Assembly: GCA_010909725.1 (NCBI GenBank) | Contig: JAACMV010000006.1 | Span: forward strand, 496,001-560,000 | Direction of reading: 5' to 3' | Source: Picochlorum sp. 'celeri' | Taxonomy: Eukaryota > Chlorophyta > Trebouxiophyceae | DNA: 64,000 bases | Part shown: positions 1 to 10,337 of the stretch, in pieces | How positions within the stretch are numbered: position 1 is the first letter of the stretch | Layout of the letters: the number at the start of each line of letters is the position of its first letter | Made by a program: the position numbers and the translations under genes | Notes under the pieces: generated by a model | What the model was told of the DNA's origin: nothing | Seen by the model: only the letters and a program-made list of their open reading frames with translations | Database searches by the model: none

Positions 1-1769
1 GAGAGGCTTGATGAACAAGGTTGAGACTGATCAAATGTGTTTTCTACCAGTTTTTTTTCAAATTGTTTTTCCAAAAATATAGACAAAATAGAAATGCACG
101 GACTTTTCTCCAAAAAAGTGGTAGAATTGGTAGGACTGAGGCCAACAGGTCACAGCTGGAACAGCCTACCTGACACATTTATGTTTGCTGGAGTGATAGC
201 TCGGAGATCCATTTTCAAATCTGGTAGCACTCTCAAAAGAAAAGTCTTTGAATTTTTGATAGTTTGCATTGGGTGGCACTCAACTCGAACACCACATAAC
301 AAAAGTCGATACCAAAAAAATGGTAGACAAAAGTGGTAGTCAAATTTGAGGATGCATGACACATAATCCCTAGGTGTTGGGTACCCCTTCTCATCACCGC
401 ACATGATAGTGCACATTTCGCAAACTTTGGCCACTTTACACATACCACATAGAATGTTTTATAGCTTTCGCTTTGGCTGCTTGGCGTTGTCTGGCCTTGG
501 ATGCTTTGATGTGGCTCTGACTACCACTGTTCCAGGTTGGTTTTGCAGGGCCTGTAGATTGAGCACGCGTTCTCTTTGTAGCGTTAGATACATTATCTCG
601 TCTTCGTGGCGTTAGCGTTGGTTGAAGCACGTCTGCATGCTCAGAGTGCACTGTCCTCCACACCTGATGGCCAACCCCACTCTCAAACCATTAAGCCACC
701 ATGTTTGACTTTTGGGGTAGAGACATGGTATCAGGGAGCTATCTACAATGCGTTCGTGTGCAATAATATATGGCGTGGAAGGAGATCATATGGCATATAA
801 ACTCAGGAGGGCTACTCGTGAGCCACCTCCCAGCGGAGAGGCGCAAGGACTGTGCATGCGGACATTCGAAGGCATCAATGGACCATTATGCCCGAGAATG
901 CCCAATTGCAAAACATGTCTACAGCCTCCTCAAACCAGAAAGCATGCTTGCTGGCACAAACAGCCATTTCCAACTCCTCCTTCACAACATATGGAGCAAC
1001 ACCTCTCCAAAAGATGTGGACGATGCCCTCTGGACAAAAATTAGTATTATTACCATCAATGCTTTGGATGTAGGCCGTAAAACAGCCTACAGACTCCTCC
1101 ACCACTCCACCACAGCCACAGGATATCATCAGAAAGGCCAGCCACACAGCAGAGCAATTCTTTGTGATTGGTGACTTACAGCCATTTCTATTTTTTTGGT
1201 CCATCTCGACTGAAGTCCGTTCGTTCAATAGACGGGAACCACCAAGGAATCATTTATTTTCCAGTCTTACATGCCCGGTGGTGATGCGTAGTGAAAGATG
1301 AGCACAATCCTCAAATTCGGATTGAGGGGCTCGATTCCTTGAAAGAGCCTTTACTCATCCCCACCACCATCACCTCGTTTAGGCCAAGGTGTAATAATTG
1401 ATGGATTGCAAACAATTGACTCAAACCATTCGTTCTCAGTGATGGAAGGGAAGAAGTGGAATCCACACACGACGAGGCAAGCCTGGAAGTGTGCTTTGGA
1501 GGCACTGGGAAGATTTTGCCCACTGGCAGCCCATGAACCTCTGGGCCATGCTTCTTATTCCATCGCTGAGAATGTTTGAATAGCTACCTAATCAAGTAAA
1601 AGCGTCTAGTGTGTAAGTGCTGCTAGCAGCATGCACACAATCGTCCCCAGAGCCAGGGTCATCTGGAAAATTGCCGGGGTCAATCGCTGATCGGGGGTTG
1701 CCATAATACATCGTCAACGTTGTAACCTCTGAAACAGACTGCAAATTGTTAAATTCAGTTACAGAAAAT
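1..1769. other. Region without a confirmed gene
   Basis: No convincing gene was found. Open frames here are short and overlap on both strands, and none has a recognisable domain except the weak retroelement-like fragment listed separately. The last part is presumably the promoter and 5' leader of the secreted protein gene that starts at 1770, but I saw no distinctive promoter motif. Confidence 0.5.
770..1174 (+). pseudogene. Possible remnant of a reverse-transcriptase zinc-binding tail
   Basis: The frame contains Trp-Lys-Glu near its start and then a Cys-x-Cys-Gly ... His ... Cys-Pro-Ile-Ala-Lys block. That arrangement is like the zinc-binding tail (zf-RVT) found after the reverse transcriptase of many non-LTR retrotransposons. 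No reverse transcriptase precedes it, the frame starts arbitrarily and several other frames overlap. If the reading is right it is a dead fragment. It could also be chance similarity in a random open frame. Confidence 0.25.
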
Positions 1770-4187
1770 ATGCAGACATTGTTGCTTTTGCTGGCTCTGC
1801 TCGGGCTGTCCAATGGTGCAAGACAAATTATCACCAATGCACCACCACCACCTCCGCAAACTCAAGCAAGCGCCCCTGGTGCTTTGTTCAACTATGTCGT
1901 CCCAGGTTATACTGGCCTTACCTGGACGAGCGGATTGTCAAACACATTGTGTGATGGATTGAGGAACCTCACGTCTGGTTATCCCCGTCAGTATATTACA
2001 TGTCAGGTGAATGCCGTTACTACAGGGGCGACGCCAGGATCCGTCACTGCTGGAGTGGGAGGATGGGTTATTTGGTCTCAATTCCCAGGTATTACAGCGC
2101 AGCAGCAACAGGATGCTATCAACTCCAGAAACTTATTCATCAGCAGCAACAAGAATAATGCAACCCTTGCTTCCAGTATTTTTGCTGGAACAAATTTGAA
2201 CGATACTTGTGATGGATCTTGGGTGCCAGCTACTCCAACTACCATATCTGGTGAGTTGAATGTTGCTGGATGGGACACAAATGCAAGATGTCGAATGGTT
2301 TCTAGAGGATCTGGTGCAAATGAAGCTGCCGGAACCTTGAAGTTTAGAACTGCAGATCTCCTCCCTTCAACCAATAATGCAGTTGGAGTGGACAATGGAA
2401 AAAACTGCCCTGCTGGAAGCAATGCAGTTGTCCCTGCATCTCCAGCGACTGGAGCAATATCAGGCAATGGTGCCGCTGTCGGTGCTGATGATGTATTGGT
2501 ATGCACTGCTCCAGCGACAGGAACAACATTCACTTGTACCTTCACCCCTGCAGCTGGAACAACACGTTGGCAATATTTCATGGTTAATCAAAGAATCAAG
2601 TTCTCTGGTAACAGTGAAGACAATGGATTCACAAAGCCACTTGCGGGGGGAGATTCAGCGTGGGCTGGTGCAAATGGATGTGATCAAGCAGCATTAACAG
2701 CATTGCTCGATGTTCTAACAAATGACAATGGCGTCATTCTCACAGGGCCAAGCTATGCCAGTGTTGGTGATGCTGTTGCTGCCACATTCAACGCCCCAGC
2801 AGCTTCAATTGGAGACTGCACTGCTGGTACAGGGACATTGACATTTACTGCTGCTACAACTACAACTGCCTCAGCAGCCATCACTGGCTTGTGGTCACCT
2901 TTCTGTGATAGCCAACTGCAGTTTTATCAGGCCAACTCTCTTGGTGCTGGAACTCAGCCAGGTATTGGATTCACATGTGCGCTCTGTGGAACTGGAGCAT
3001 CAAGGGTTCCATTCCAGTATAACAGTGCAAATGCAGGGAGGTTCTGCGCAAGTAGGTCATCTTTCCCTCAGAGTGAAATGGTTGATGGAACCCCTGCTTC
3101 AGCAGAAGCTGCTGGTTTAGCTGGAAGTTCTTGTATCGGACCTGTTGGGGTGACAAATAATCCTGGAACCATTGACAATGGCAAACCAATGCTGGCAAGC
3201 GGTGTCCTTCCTCTGGATGGTGGGTCAGGGGCAACTGTTACTGTTTCTTCAGCGTTCCCTACACTGTCAAACTCTGTAGTTGCCTACTCAGGGACTGCAG
3301 GAGTCTACCAGCCAGCTGCCATTGATACTGAGGTAGGTGTGCCATGTTCTACGCCTCAGATCACTCAGCCAGCAAGGGCAGGAGAATCAACCCTTGGTAT
3401 TACAGGCAACTATCAGCTGCCAGTCTATGCAACCACGTATCCATTGTCCTTGGCGACGAATGCCAGACCAGGAGGTGCTGGAACATGCAACACACAGTCC
3501 AAGTTCTTCAATGGTGGCTCGGTTGCCGCAGGATTTGCTGCAGATGAGTATACAAGTGCCATTCTCACAGCTGTCTTCATTGCACCTGTCATCGTACCGA
3601 CACCGGCTCCAGCACCTGCCCCAGTGCCAGCCCCTACACCCGCTCCAGTGCCAGCACCATCCCCAACACCTGCTCCTTCTCCAACACCATCCCCAGCCCC
3701 AGCCCCAGCCCCATTAGTCTGCTCATACAGAGGAATCTACGAGATCATCCCACTCTATGCTCCATGCAACAGGTACAGACTTGCCTCTGGAACAGACTCT
3801 GACTGCGACTACAACTTGGTCACCCTCAGAACCGCTGGACAGGTTGGACAGGGCAAGATTGCCAGACTTCACTGGGAATTCGCCACCATTGCCGAGGACA
3901 ACCTCTCTGTCCCAACCAATGTCTTGGCTAGAGCCAGACGTGGATGCACCAACAGGTTCTTGGCTGCCCCATCTGATCCAACCACCCTCAAGACTGGAGG
4001 ATCCTCTTGGAAGTGGCAGTTTGTTCCATTCCCAGGATCCAGTAACTGCGAAGAGGTGAACGTCATCTCCCAGAACAGACTCTCCACCACAGCCTTCTTG
4101 CAGGTGCCAAACACATGCGACCGCTTCAGATACAATGCTACTGATGGAGGACGCCAGAGATTCAGACTCAGAAAGATAACCTTGTAA
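1770..4187 (+). CDS. Secreted proline/alanine-linker glycoprotein (gene A)
   Basis: An intronless frame encodes about 805 residues. The start is the ATG at 1770, because it opens directly into a classical signal peptide (MQTLLLLLALLGLSNG); an upstream TTG in frame is not a credible start. Residues about 20-605 form a Gly/Ala/Thr/Ser-rich low-charge region with scattered Cys pairs, as in extracellular matrix proteins. Residues about 609-649 are an (Ala/Ser/Thr/Val-Pro)n linker likely to be hydroxyprolinated and glycosylated. Residues 650-805 are a Cys-containing C-terminal domain with three similar segments, each ending near Trp or Phe, which resembles a beta-trefoil lectin fold. The likely site of action is the cell wall or extracellular matrix. 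The family name is not known to me, and a binding role for the C-terminal domain is inference. Confidence 0.85.
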   Translation: MQTLLLLLALLGLSNGARQIITNAPPPPPQTQASAPGALFNYVVPGYTGLTWTSGLSNTLCDGLRNLTSGYPRQYITCQVNAVTTGATPGSVTAGVGGWVIWSQFPGITAQQQQDAINSRNLFISSNKNNATLASSIFAGTNLNDTCDGSWVPATPTTISGELNVAGWDTNARCRMVSRGSGANEAAGTLKFRTADLLPSTNNAVGVDNGKNCPAGSNAVVPASPATGAISGNGAAVGADDVLVCTAPATGTTFTCTFTPAAGTTRWQYFMVNQRIKFSGNSEDNGFTKPLAGGDSAWAGANGCDQAALTALLDVLTNDNGVILTGPSYASVGDAVAATFNAPAASIGDCTAGTGTLTFTAATTTTASAAITGLWSPFCDSQLQFYQANSLGAGTQPGIGFTCALCGTGASRVPFQYNSANAGRFCASRSSFPQSEMVDGTPASAEAAGLAGSSCIGPVGVTNNPGTIDNGKPMLASGVLPLDGGSGATVTVSSAFPTLSNSVVAYSGTAGVYQPAAIDTEVGVPCSTPQITQPARAGESTLGITGNYQLPVYATTYPLSLATNARPGGAGTCNTQSKFFNGGSVAAGFAADEYTSAILTAVFIAPVIVPTPAPAPAPVPAPTPAPVPAPSPTPAPSPTPSPAPAPAPLVCSYRGIYEIIPLYAPCNRYRLASGTDSDCDYNLVTLRTAGQVGQGKIARLHWEFATIAEDNLSVPTNVLARARRGCTNRFLAAPSDPTTLKTGGSSWKWQFVPFPGSSNCEEVNVISQNRLSTTAFLQVPNTCDRFRYNATDGGRQRFRLRKITL
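3597..3717 (+). repeat. Coding repeat for the Pro-Ala/Pro-Ser linker of gene A
   Basis: Six-base units of the type CC-A/N-GCN and CCA-TCN/ACN repeat in frame and encode alternating proline with Ala, Val, Ser or Thr. They form the linker between the two halves of the secreted protein. Length variation between strains would be expected. Confidence 0.8.
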
Positions 4188-6316
4188 ATCCTTTTTTGTT
4201 TGTGGAAGCACTTCTCAGGCATGCATCTGAAGATTCGTAACAACACATTGACATTTCCTTTTCGATAGAAGAGAAAGAAAGAAACAATTCGTCGTCATAT
4301 GCAGGTAACTACCAATAGCAGCTTGAGGCATTTCTCAAGAAGAAGAAGAATCAGTGTGTTGATTGAAGGAGCCTTGTTGATTGGCCCTCTTCCACATTGC
4401 ATTGCCTTGTTGATGTTGGTGTGCCATGTACATATTTGCCATTTATACCCAATGACTTCATGTAATACATTCCCATCTAACAATAATATTGTATAAGAAT
4501 AAGGTTTGTTCCATAAACCTAAAAGAAGATATGAAAAGCAACCTTGGCACCCTGCTACTGTGTCAGTCACTGGGACTCTGCACTGTATATACAGCAACAT
4601 CGACTCCTCCAAACCCGCATCCTAAGCATTCTCATTCTATATTGAACTATCATGGTTTTTTAGAAATGAAAAAATCAAAGAAAAACCACCAATCCAACGA
4701 AAACTCGCATGTCAACGATTCGCATGCATTCATTCCAAGTCTTTTTTCTCTCTTTCCTTTTCTTCTCGCCTTTTCCATCCCTACACTACTTATATAAAAA
4801 AAAAGTTTGGCCGATTTTCGGAAACCAAATCTACACATAATATAATCACTTTTGGTGCCTACAAAGGATGCAAACGCGCACGGGAACACGGTGCAACTTT
4901 GCGTCAAACATGGCGAATTCGCCGAATTTGCCCACTTTGACGCCGTGGGTCCGCGCCTGAGAGCCCCCTCACGTGTTCTCTTGCCCAAAAAACCTCCTAT
5001 TTTTTGACAGACACCATTCTCCAGCCTGTTCGGGCTTCTTTAGGGCCTGTTCCAGCGAGAAAATTTCGCGAAATTTCGGCCCGGCCACAACATAGATGTA
5101 ACGGTCCCCATCGGCGGGGCCTGCTGACCGACCGAGAGTGTCGATTTCGAGCGTTGTTCCACGGTCCCTTCTGTCTCCATGCTTGACTTCCTGCAGTCCT
5201 TACGACAGCAAACTCCAATGTGACAGGATGTTTCGTCGCAAATTGGGCCTTTTGACCGCTGTCGCCCTGGGACAAGACGCCTCTCCGGGGAAGTGACGAC
5301 AACAAATTCCGCACATTTCTTCTCAGAAGGGACACCGGGCCGTGCCCTGCAAACGGGACACTGCCAATGTCTCCGTATGCGATCATGCGATCGGTATGAT
5401 TGCGATGAGGGAACTGATGTGCCATCGCTCACGTTCCCTTGGCGACTCCTGCCTGCAGCAACATGTTGGACCAGTTCAGCTTGCCTGTGAAAGACGCACA
5501 GTGTGGATTACGGAGTTCGGTTGGAGCCATGTGACGCATCTTCCATCTTTTGAAGTCATTCTCATGACGAGGTGAACCCACGACTACGATACTGTCAACA
5601 GGATACCTGATTCAGAGGATCATTCTCTACAGCAAAGGCCTCTGAGAAGCAGCTGGTAAAGACATCTCGAGCGATTTTGCCTTCCTTTATCCTACATCTC
5701 TGGGGTGCAGAACACGACGCAAAACAGTTCGAAATGGCATGTAGCTGTCAAGGGTGCATGTTACACAATACTGCGCGGGAATAGGAGACGGATTTGACAA
5801 CTTGGACCACATCATGGAGAAAAACAACGCAGCGGCCCTGTACATATGTGGTATGGACAATGAATAGATCCATCGAATTGGTACTATGTCCCCGAGGGAG
5901 TGCGCCATCGCTCAAGTGGCGTAATTGGAATGAATCTTTAGGACAGGTTAGGGGTTGCAGCCTGCCTATAAAGTCCTGGATAATGTACAGAGGCTGGGGT
6001 CATGTGAGACATATCCCCGTGGTTTTTAAGTCGTGATCATCTTGAAGAACGTGGTAGACTGGGATTTCAAAATTATAGTGACAAAGTGGACGCATTCGAT
6101 GGCCTGGGTAGGATTGATCAGACATTGGGTGCCTGGGTGCGTCATTCCCCCAGAATGGGATTACACAGTTGAATTTCGAGTGGTCGACTTACTAAAGTAA
6201 ACCCCGGGGGCGTTGATGTAATATCATACATATAAAAATCGACAGAATATGAGGCAGTGAGGCTAGCAGCATCCTCCAAACCTGCAGGGCTGAGGAAGTA
6301 TTATTATGGTTTTGTG

Positions 6317-7627
6317 GGCGAGCGCAGCGAGCCTTATTATGCATGTATCGCGTATAGATACATTCTGCCAGCAAGCACTAGGCATCGGTCTACAACAGAT
6401 CCGTCCTTTTTTCTTTATGCTGCTCCTTAATTCCATCTTTGCTCCTTCATTCTACCCATGGGTGAATGCCAGAGGCGATGATGCTTTTGCCCAAGCGCAG
6501 CGAGGCCTATAGTTCTATTTCTATTTGATCGCGATACCTTCAGGTTAGCGATAGTTATGGCGAGCGCAGCGAGCCTTATATATATATTCCATATACACAT
6601 TCTGCTACCAACCATTAGGCACTTCCTTACTTCATGCTGCTCCTTCCATTTATCCATGGCTGATGGCAGAAACTACAATTCTTTTGGCCGAGCACAGCGA
6701 GCTATATTGGCCTATATTCTCCACATATTTGATCGCAATGCCTTCAGGCGGGCGCAGCGATGCCATTCAGTTTTAGTTTCACTCATTTTGCAGCAATGTT
6801 TGTGTCCTTCCATGCCAGTGGTTCGAGAGCAAAGCAATGTCAGCTGTTTTCCTCGAAGACAGTGTCTGCATGGTCATGCAGTATCACCAAACCCACCTCG
6901 GACGCGCTGGGAGGATGGTGCCCGGTCATGCCAGGAACTTCGAGCAAGGATTCCTTACCAGTTTGCAACTGTGTGCTTGCGAAAAGGCCCTCCAAAGGCA
7001 CTCAACAGCAACATCCAGGTGGCCGATGGGTGAGGAAGGATCCCTCCCGTGCCGAACGCAGTGAGGCCCCGGTTTAAGGGATCCTGACGAGGCCGGAGGA
7101 CACAACTTCCTCCTTACACTGAGAGGGAAGACATCGTCACCATCTTTGTGTGCCACACTCTGGAAAACGATCCTCCTTTATTTGTTTCTCCATTCCATGT
7201 ACTGCAGTCTTAGTCCTTTACAACGAACGGGCGATGTCTTTATCCGGTTTGGCGAGCGACGCGAGCCCTGTATCCTGGTTGCTTCATTTTGACGTGTGTT
7301 GGAGAGCGTTAGGCCTGCGAACTAGCTGGCGAAGAAGGCGATGCCAGGTTTTTCCAGCTGCCCAAATGCCAGGGAGCCTGGCATGTCTCTGGTTATGTGA
7401 CACTGGTTACATTGAGTTGGCCGAGCGGAGCGAGGCCTATTTGTTATTGCAAGGCCGCCAGGCCTGCGATTGGGCTGGAGAGCGAAGCGATACCAGCCTT
7501 CTTTTATGATCTTCGGCGGCAGACCGTCATCATGACTATGTAAAGGTTCCATCTAACCGACACAGCCGCGCAGCGACAGAGGGAGCCCTTCCGGCGACCG
7601 ACCTGACAGGCGAGCGAAGCGATGCCT
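6317..7627. repeat. Ten dispersed copies of a GCGAGCGCAGCGAGC-type motif
   Basis: Near-identical 17-20 base motifs of the form GGC(C)GAGCGCAGCGAGCC occur at about 6317, 6490, 6559, 6686, 6747, 7051, 7251, 7419, 7477 and 7609. Spacing is irregular, so this is not a tandem array. Variants change one to three bases (for example GAGCGAAGCGATGCC). Motifs of this kind are known to me as abundant spacer repeats in organelle genomes of some green algae. Here they sit in nuclear DNA beside transposons, so organelle DNA transfer or a nuclear repeat of similar make-up are both possible. Confidence 0.7.
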
Positions 7628-7636
7628 GCAAAAGAC

Positions 7637-7674
7637 CCATGGCCGAAGGCCATGGAGTTTGGCATTTGCCAAAC
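7637..7674. repeat. Two adjacent perfect hairpins
   Basis: CCATGGCC at 7637-7644 pairs with GGCCATGG at 7648-7655 across a GAA loop. GTTTGGCATTTGCCAAAC at 7657-7674 is a second perfect inverted repeat with a 2-base centre. A related hairpin (ATGCCAGG / CCTGGCAT) is at 7366-7384. They lie at the end of the motif-repeat region, just left of element 1. Confidence 0.75.
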
Positions 7675-7875
7675 GGGTCAAACTAGTCTCTGATATACAA
7701 AATATACAGTAGTCCGAAAGATAACCCAAATTCACCGGGAACACCTTCATGAAGTGGAGGTATTTCATTTTTGTGATCACTCGACGCGCCATATCTCCCT
7801 ACCCAGCGAGAATTAGACCCTCTAGTCTCTGCCACAGGCCTCTATAGAGGAAATGTTTAAACATTAGATTAATCT

Positions 7876-7901
7876 CCCTAGTAACATCTGGGGATTGGTT
7901 C
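7876..7901 (+). repeat. Element 1 left terminal inverted repeat
   Basis: 26 bp, identical in reverse complement to 15927-15952, beginning CCCTAGTAAC. TCT on its outer side is repeated beyond the right end. Confidence 0.9.
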
Positions 7902-8028
7902 CTTATTAAACCTCTCCGACGCGTGCACCAAATTCGCTAACAATCGCGGGCTGCATCATCTCGCTGAATACATACTTTCACTCTATGAAATTTTAGGGTC
8001 ACTTTCGTGCGCTTTTGGTAAGAAATGG

Positions 8029-8240
8029 TCACGGTTTGAGAACCTCGGATTTTCAGGGTCGCGGTGCCAAAGTGTGACCACTCTTTGGGCCAACAGGGCT
8101 CGTTGTGACCACTATCGGCTCAGCCGCCCGTTGTGATCCCTGCGCCAGTCGCGACCAGTACCTTGTTTAAGGGTTGTGTTGTGACATGAAGACGGGACTA
8201 TCGCTCATTGATACCCCTATTGGGGCTGAGCGCTCTTTGT
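8029..8240. promoter_or_regulatory. Subterminal TGTGACC repeats of element 1
   Basis: Inside the left end, copies of a TTGTGACCACT-like motif recur at about 8073, 8104, 8133 (GTTGTGATCC), 8173 (GTTGTGACA) and 8229 (TTTGTGACT), with an inverted GGTCAC near 8034. Plant CACTA transposons carry subterminal repeats that are bound by their TnpA protein. By analogy this block could be the binding region for the element's accessory protein. That role is inference. Confidence 0.45.
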
Positions 8241-8851
8241 GACTATTTCTTCGGTGCTCGCGCGATTTGGATGCTCGCGCATCCAATCGCGTACACCAAT
8301 TGCTATGCATTCCTGTTACAGTAAATAAGACTAGAATATTCAAGAAGGCGGTGAGACGTTGCTATCAGTCGTCTATGCCTCTACGAGTATAACCGTTCCA
8401 ACCGTCAACTATTGAGTCACCACACAGCGGCTATCCGCATGCCAGTTTATCCATTGTCTGCAGTAAAATGATGATATAACTTACCTAGATGGAATAGTTC
8501 GACGGGGAAGGTTTCCTGCACAACAAGGAATGGGGTAAACGTTTCAACGAACTACCACTGGACGAGACGGGAAAGAACTCACCTATCTCCAGCGCCAAAA
8601 TGTCATAGCCCGAATGATTCTTTTCAATTATTATTAAATTTCTTACATACTTCACCATTTAATTATTAATATGGGCAGAGTTGGTAGCGTCTTGCACTTT
8701 GATCGACCAGGACTCCTCCTGATCATCATGTGCCAAGCAAGGTTTCCATCGTCGGTCCCTGTTCACGCGTGTAAATGGCTGGTCTACTGCACTCATGAAC
8801 ATTTTTGGTGCTCAGATGATGATAGTGAGTTTCTAGAATCTCTCGACCTTT

Positions 8852-10135
8852 TCAGAGAGCCATGTGCCCCTGAGAAGATATTCCAGGCTCGTTTGTCTCA
8901 TGCAGTGGCATAGTCTGCTTCAACGACTCAGCTTTTTCCTGTATTCTGTCATCTAATAATCGATGTAAGGCACTAGAGCACGTGGGACGTTTCACTGATT
9001 TTGTGGGCCAAGGTATTTTGGCCTCCTTCATCAATTGCAGGGCTTTTATCTGTGATGATAGATCAAAGTTGAACTGCTTGCCTTTTGTCTTCGCGCCTAG
9101 AAGCCAACCACCGATCACACCCCATTTATTACGCAGAGTTTTTGTCATACTATGGTGAGACCTCGGTCCAGAATTCACCCGCTCGTGAACGTCTGGCCAC
9201 ACTGTTTGTGCTTGTTCATGATTAGCAAGGTCTAGAAATGTCCTGGTGCTCCTAATGCGAGGGACATAATTTATCATCAAAGAAAACAGTAAATTGGTAT
9301 GCACATCTGCCCAGTTATTGTCTCCTGGATGGATGTTGTTCCATTCCCTGACTGTCCTGACACAGTCCTCAACAGAGTCAAGATTTGGGGCTCCCAGCCT
9401 CCCTTGCTCTGCTTGGTCATTCGCGTCGCCGAATATACTTGCAAGATGCTCTCTTGCGGTTCTGGAGTGAATTATTTTTGGGTCATTATCCCATGCAGCA
9501 ACTGTCTCAAGCCATGCATCTTGATTCTCTGGCTCTGCCCAAGTAGATCTCCAAGCCAGAGCAGAGTCATGAAGGGATTTTAAAGCAACAGTGCTATTCC
9601 AGTCTGCTTTTCTTTTGACTGCTCTCCTGATTCTACTATTCGATAAATATATATACCTGAAGACAAGATGCTTGTTGATACCAGGAGAACTCCTGACATA
9701 TATGTATTGCTATTTTGTTTGAAATGCAGAGTACCTTTTTGCTGCTTTCTGTCCTTCAATTGGATCGTACTTTGGCTCCTGTTCAGCCCGTGTCACAATC
9801 TCTATGGTCATCTTGATGTAAGGGATTTTTTCGTATGCATCTTTTGAAGCCTCATTCGTGGCTTCTGGCGTGGCAAACATGCCCCACTCTCCTTCCCTCT
9901 TAGCAGAGTCCTGGACAACTCTTGGACAGAATCTGTCGACAATATCCTCGATAATTTTTCTCTGGACTAAATCAATACCGTTATTTTCCTTGCTTTGTGA
10001 TGGATCGATATTCTCGTCTCCTATGGGGGTGTCTCTCTCTGTGCAACCCGAAGATGTGCTGCGTGTTGGCATTACGCCAGTGCCTCCACTGTCAGATGGC
10101 ATTTCCCCTTTAAGTTGACACTTATCGTCAAACAA
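8852..10135 (-). CDS. Third gene of element 1, unknown function, two exons
   Basis: Exon 1 runs from 10135 to 9735 and exon 2 from 9635 to 8852, joined across a 99-nt intron (donor AAAAAG|gtac, acceptor gaatag|T). Phase 2 is kept across the join, and the long second frame is open although it has no start codon of its own before 9304. The product is about 394 aa. The N-terminal third is acidic and polar; the rest is Trp-rich with several Trp-containing helical segments and a basic Gly-rich patch (GVIGGWLLGAKTKGKQF). I recognise no domain. It sits between the left end and the accessory gene. I saw no counterpart in elements 2 or 3, so it may be cargo or a lineage-specific transposition factor. 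Confidence 0.6.
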
Positions 10136-10337
10136 AAGTTTATTTTAGTATTTTTGGAACGCAGTAAGTGCCCTGCGTTGACGGATAAATAACAACGACC
10201 CCCCATGTGTCAGGTTTGAAACAGGTGAATTCAAACATGATGCCGCGACAGATACCATGTGGGGGAGTTTTCTTTTACATCATTCGAGTAGACTAATTGA
10301 GTATTGATGAATTCATCAAAGATATGCGCAGGTAAAA

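Larger units (their letters stand above)
4188..7875. other. Long stretch with no supported gene
   Basis: About 3.7 kb follows gene A. The first part should hold its 3' untranslated region. Short open frames occur on both strands between about 4.65 and 7.8 kb but they overlap each other and have no domain. The notable content is the family of GC-rich motif repeats and hairpins between 6.3 and 7.7 kb, listed separately. Confidence 0.6.

Noticed and set aside
4650..5575. Overlapping open frames of 60-142 codons on both strands
   Set aside because: They shadow one another, have no domain, and their composition does not resemble the clear genes nearby.
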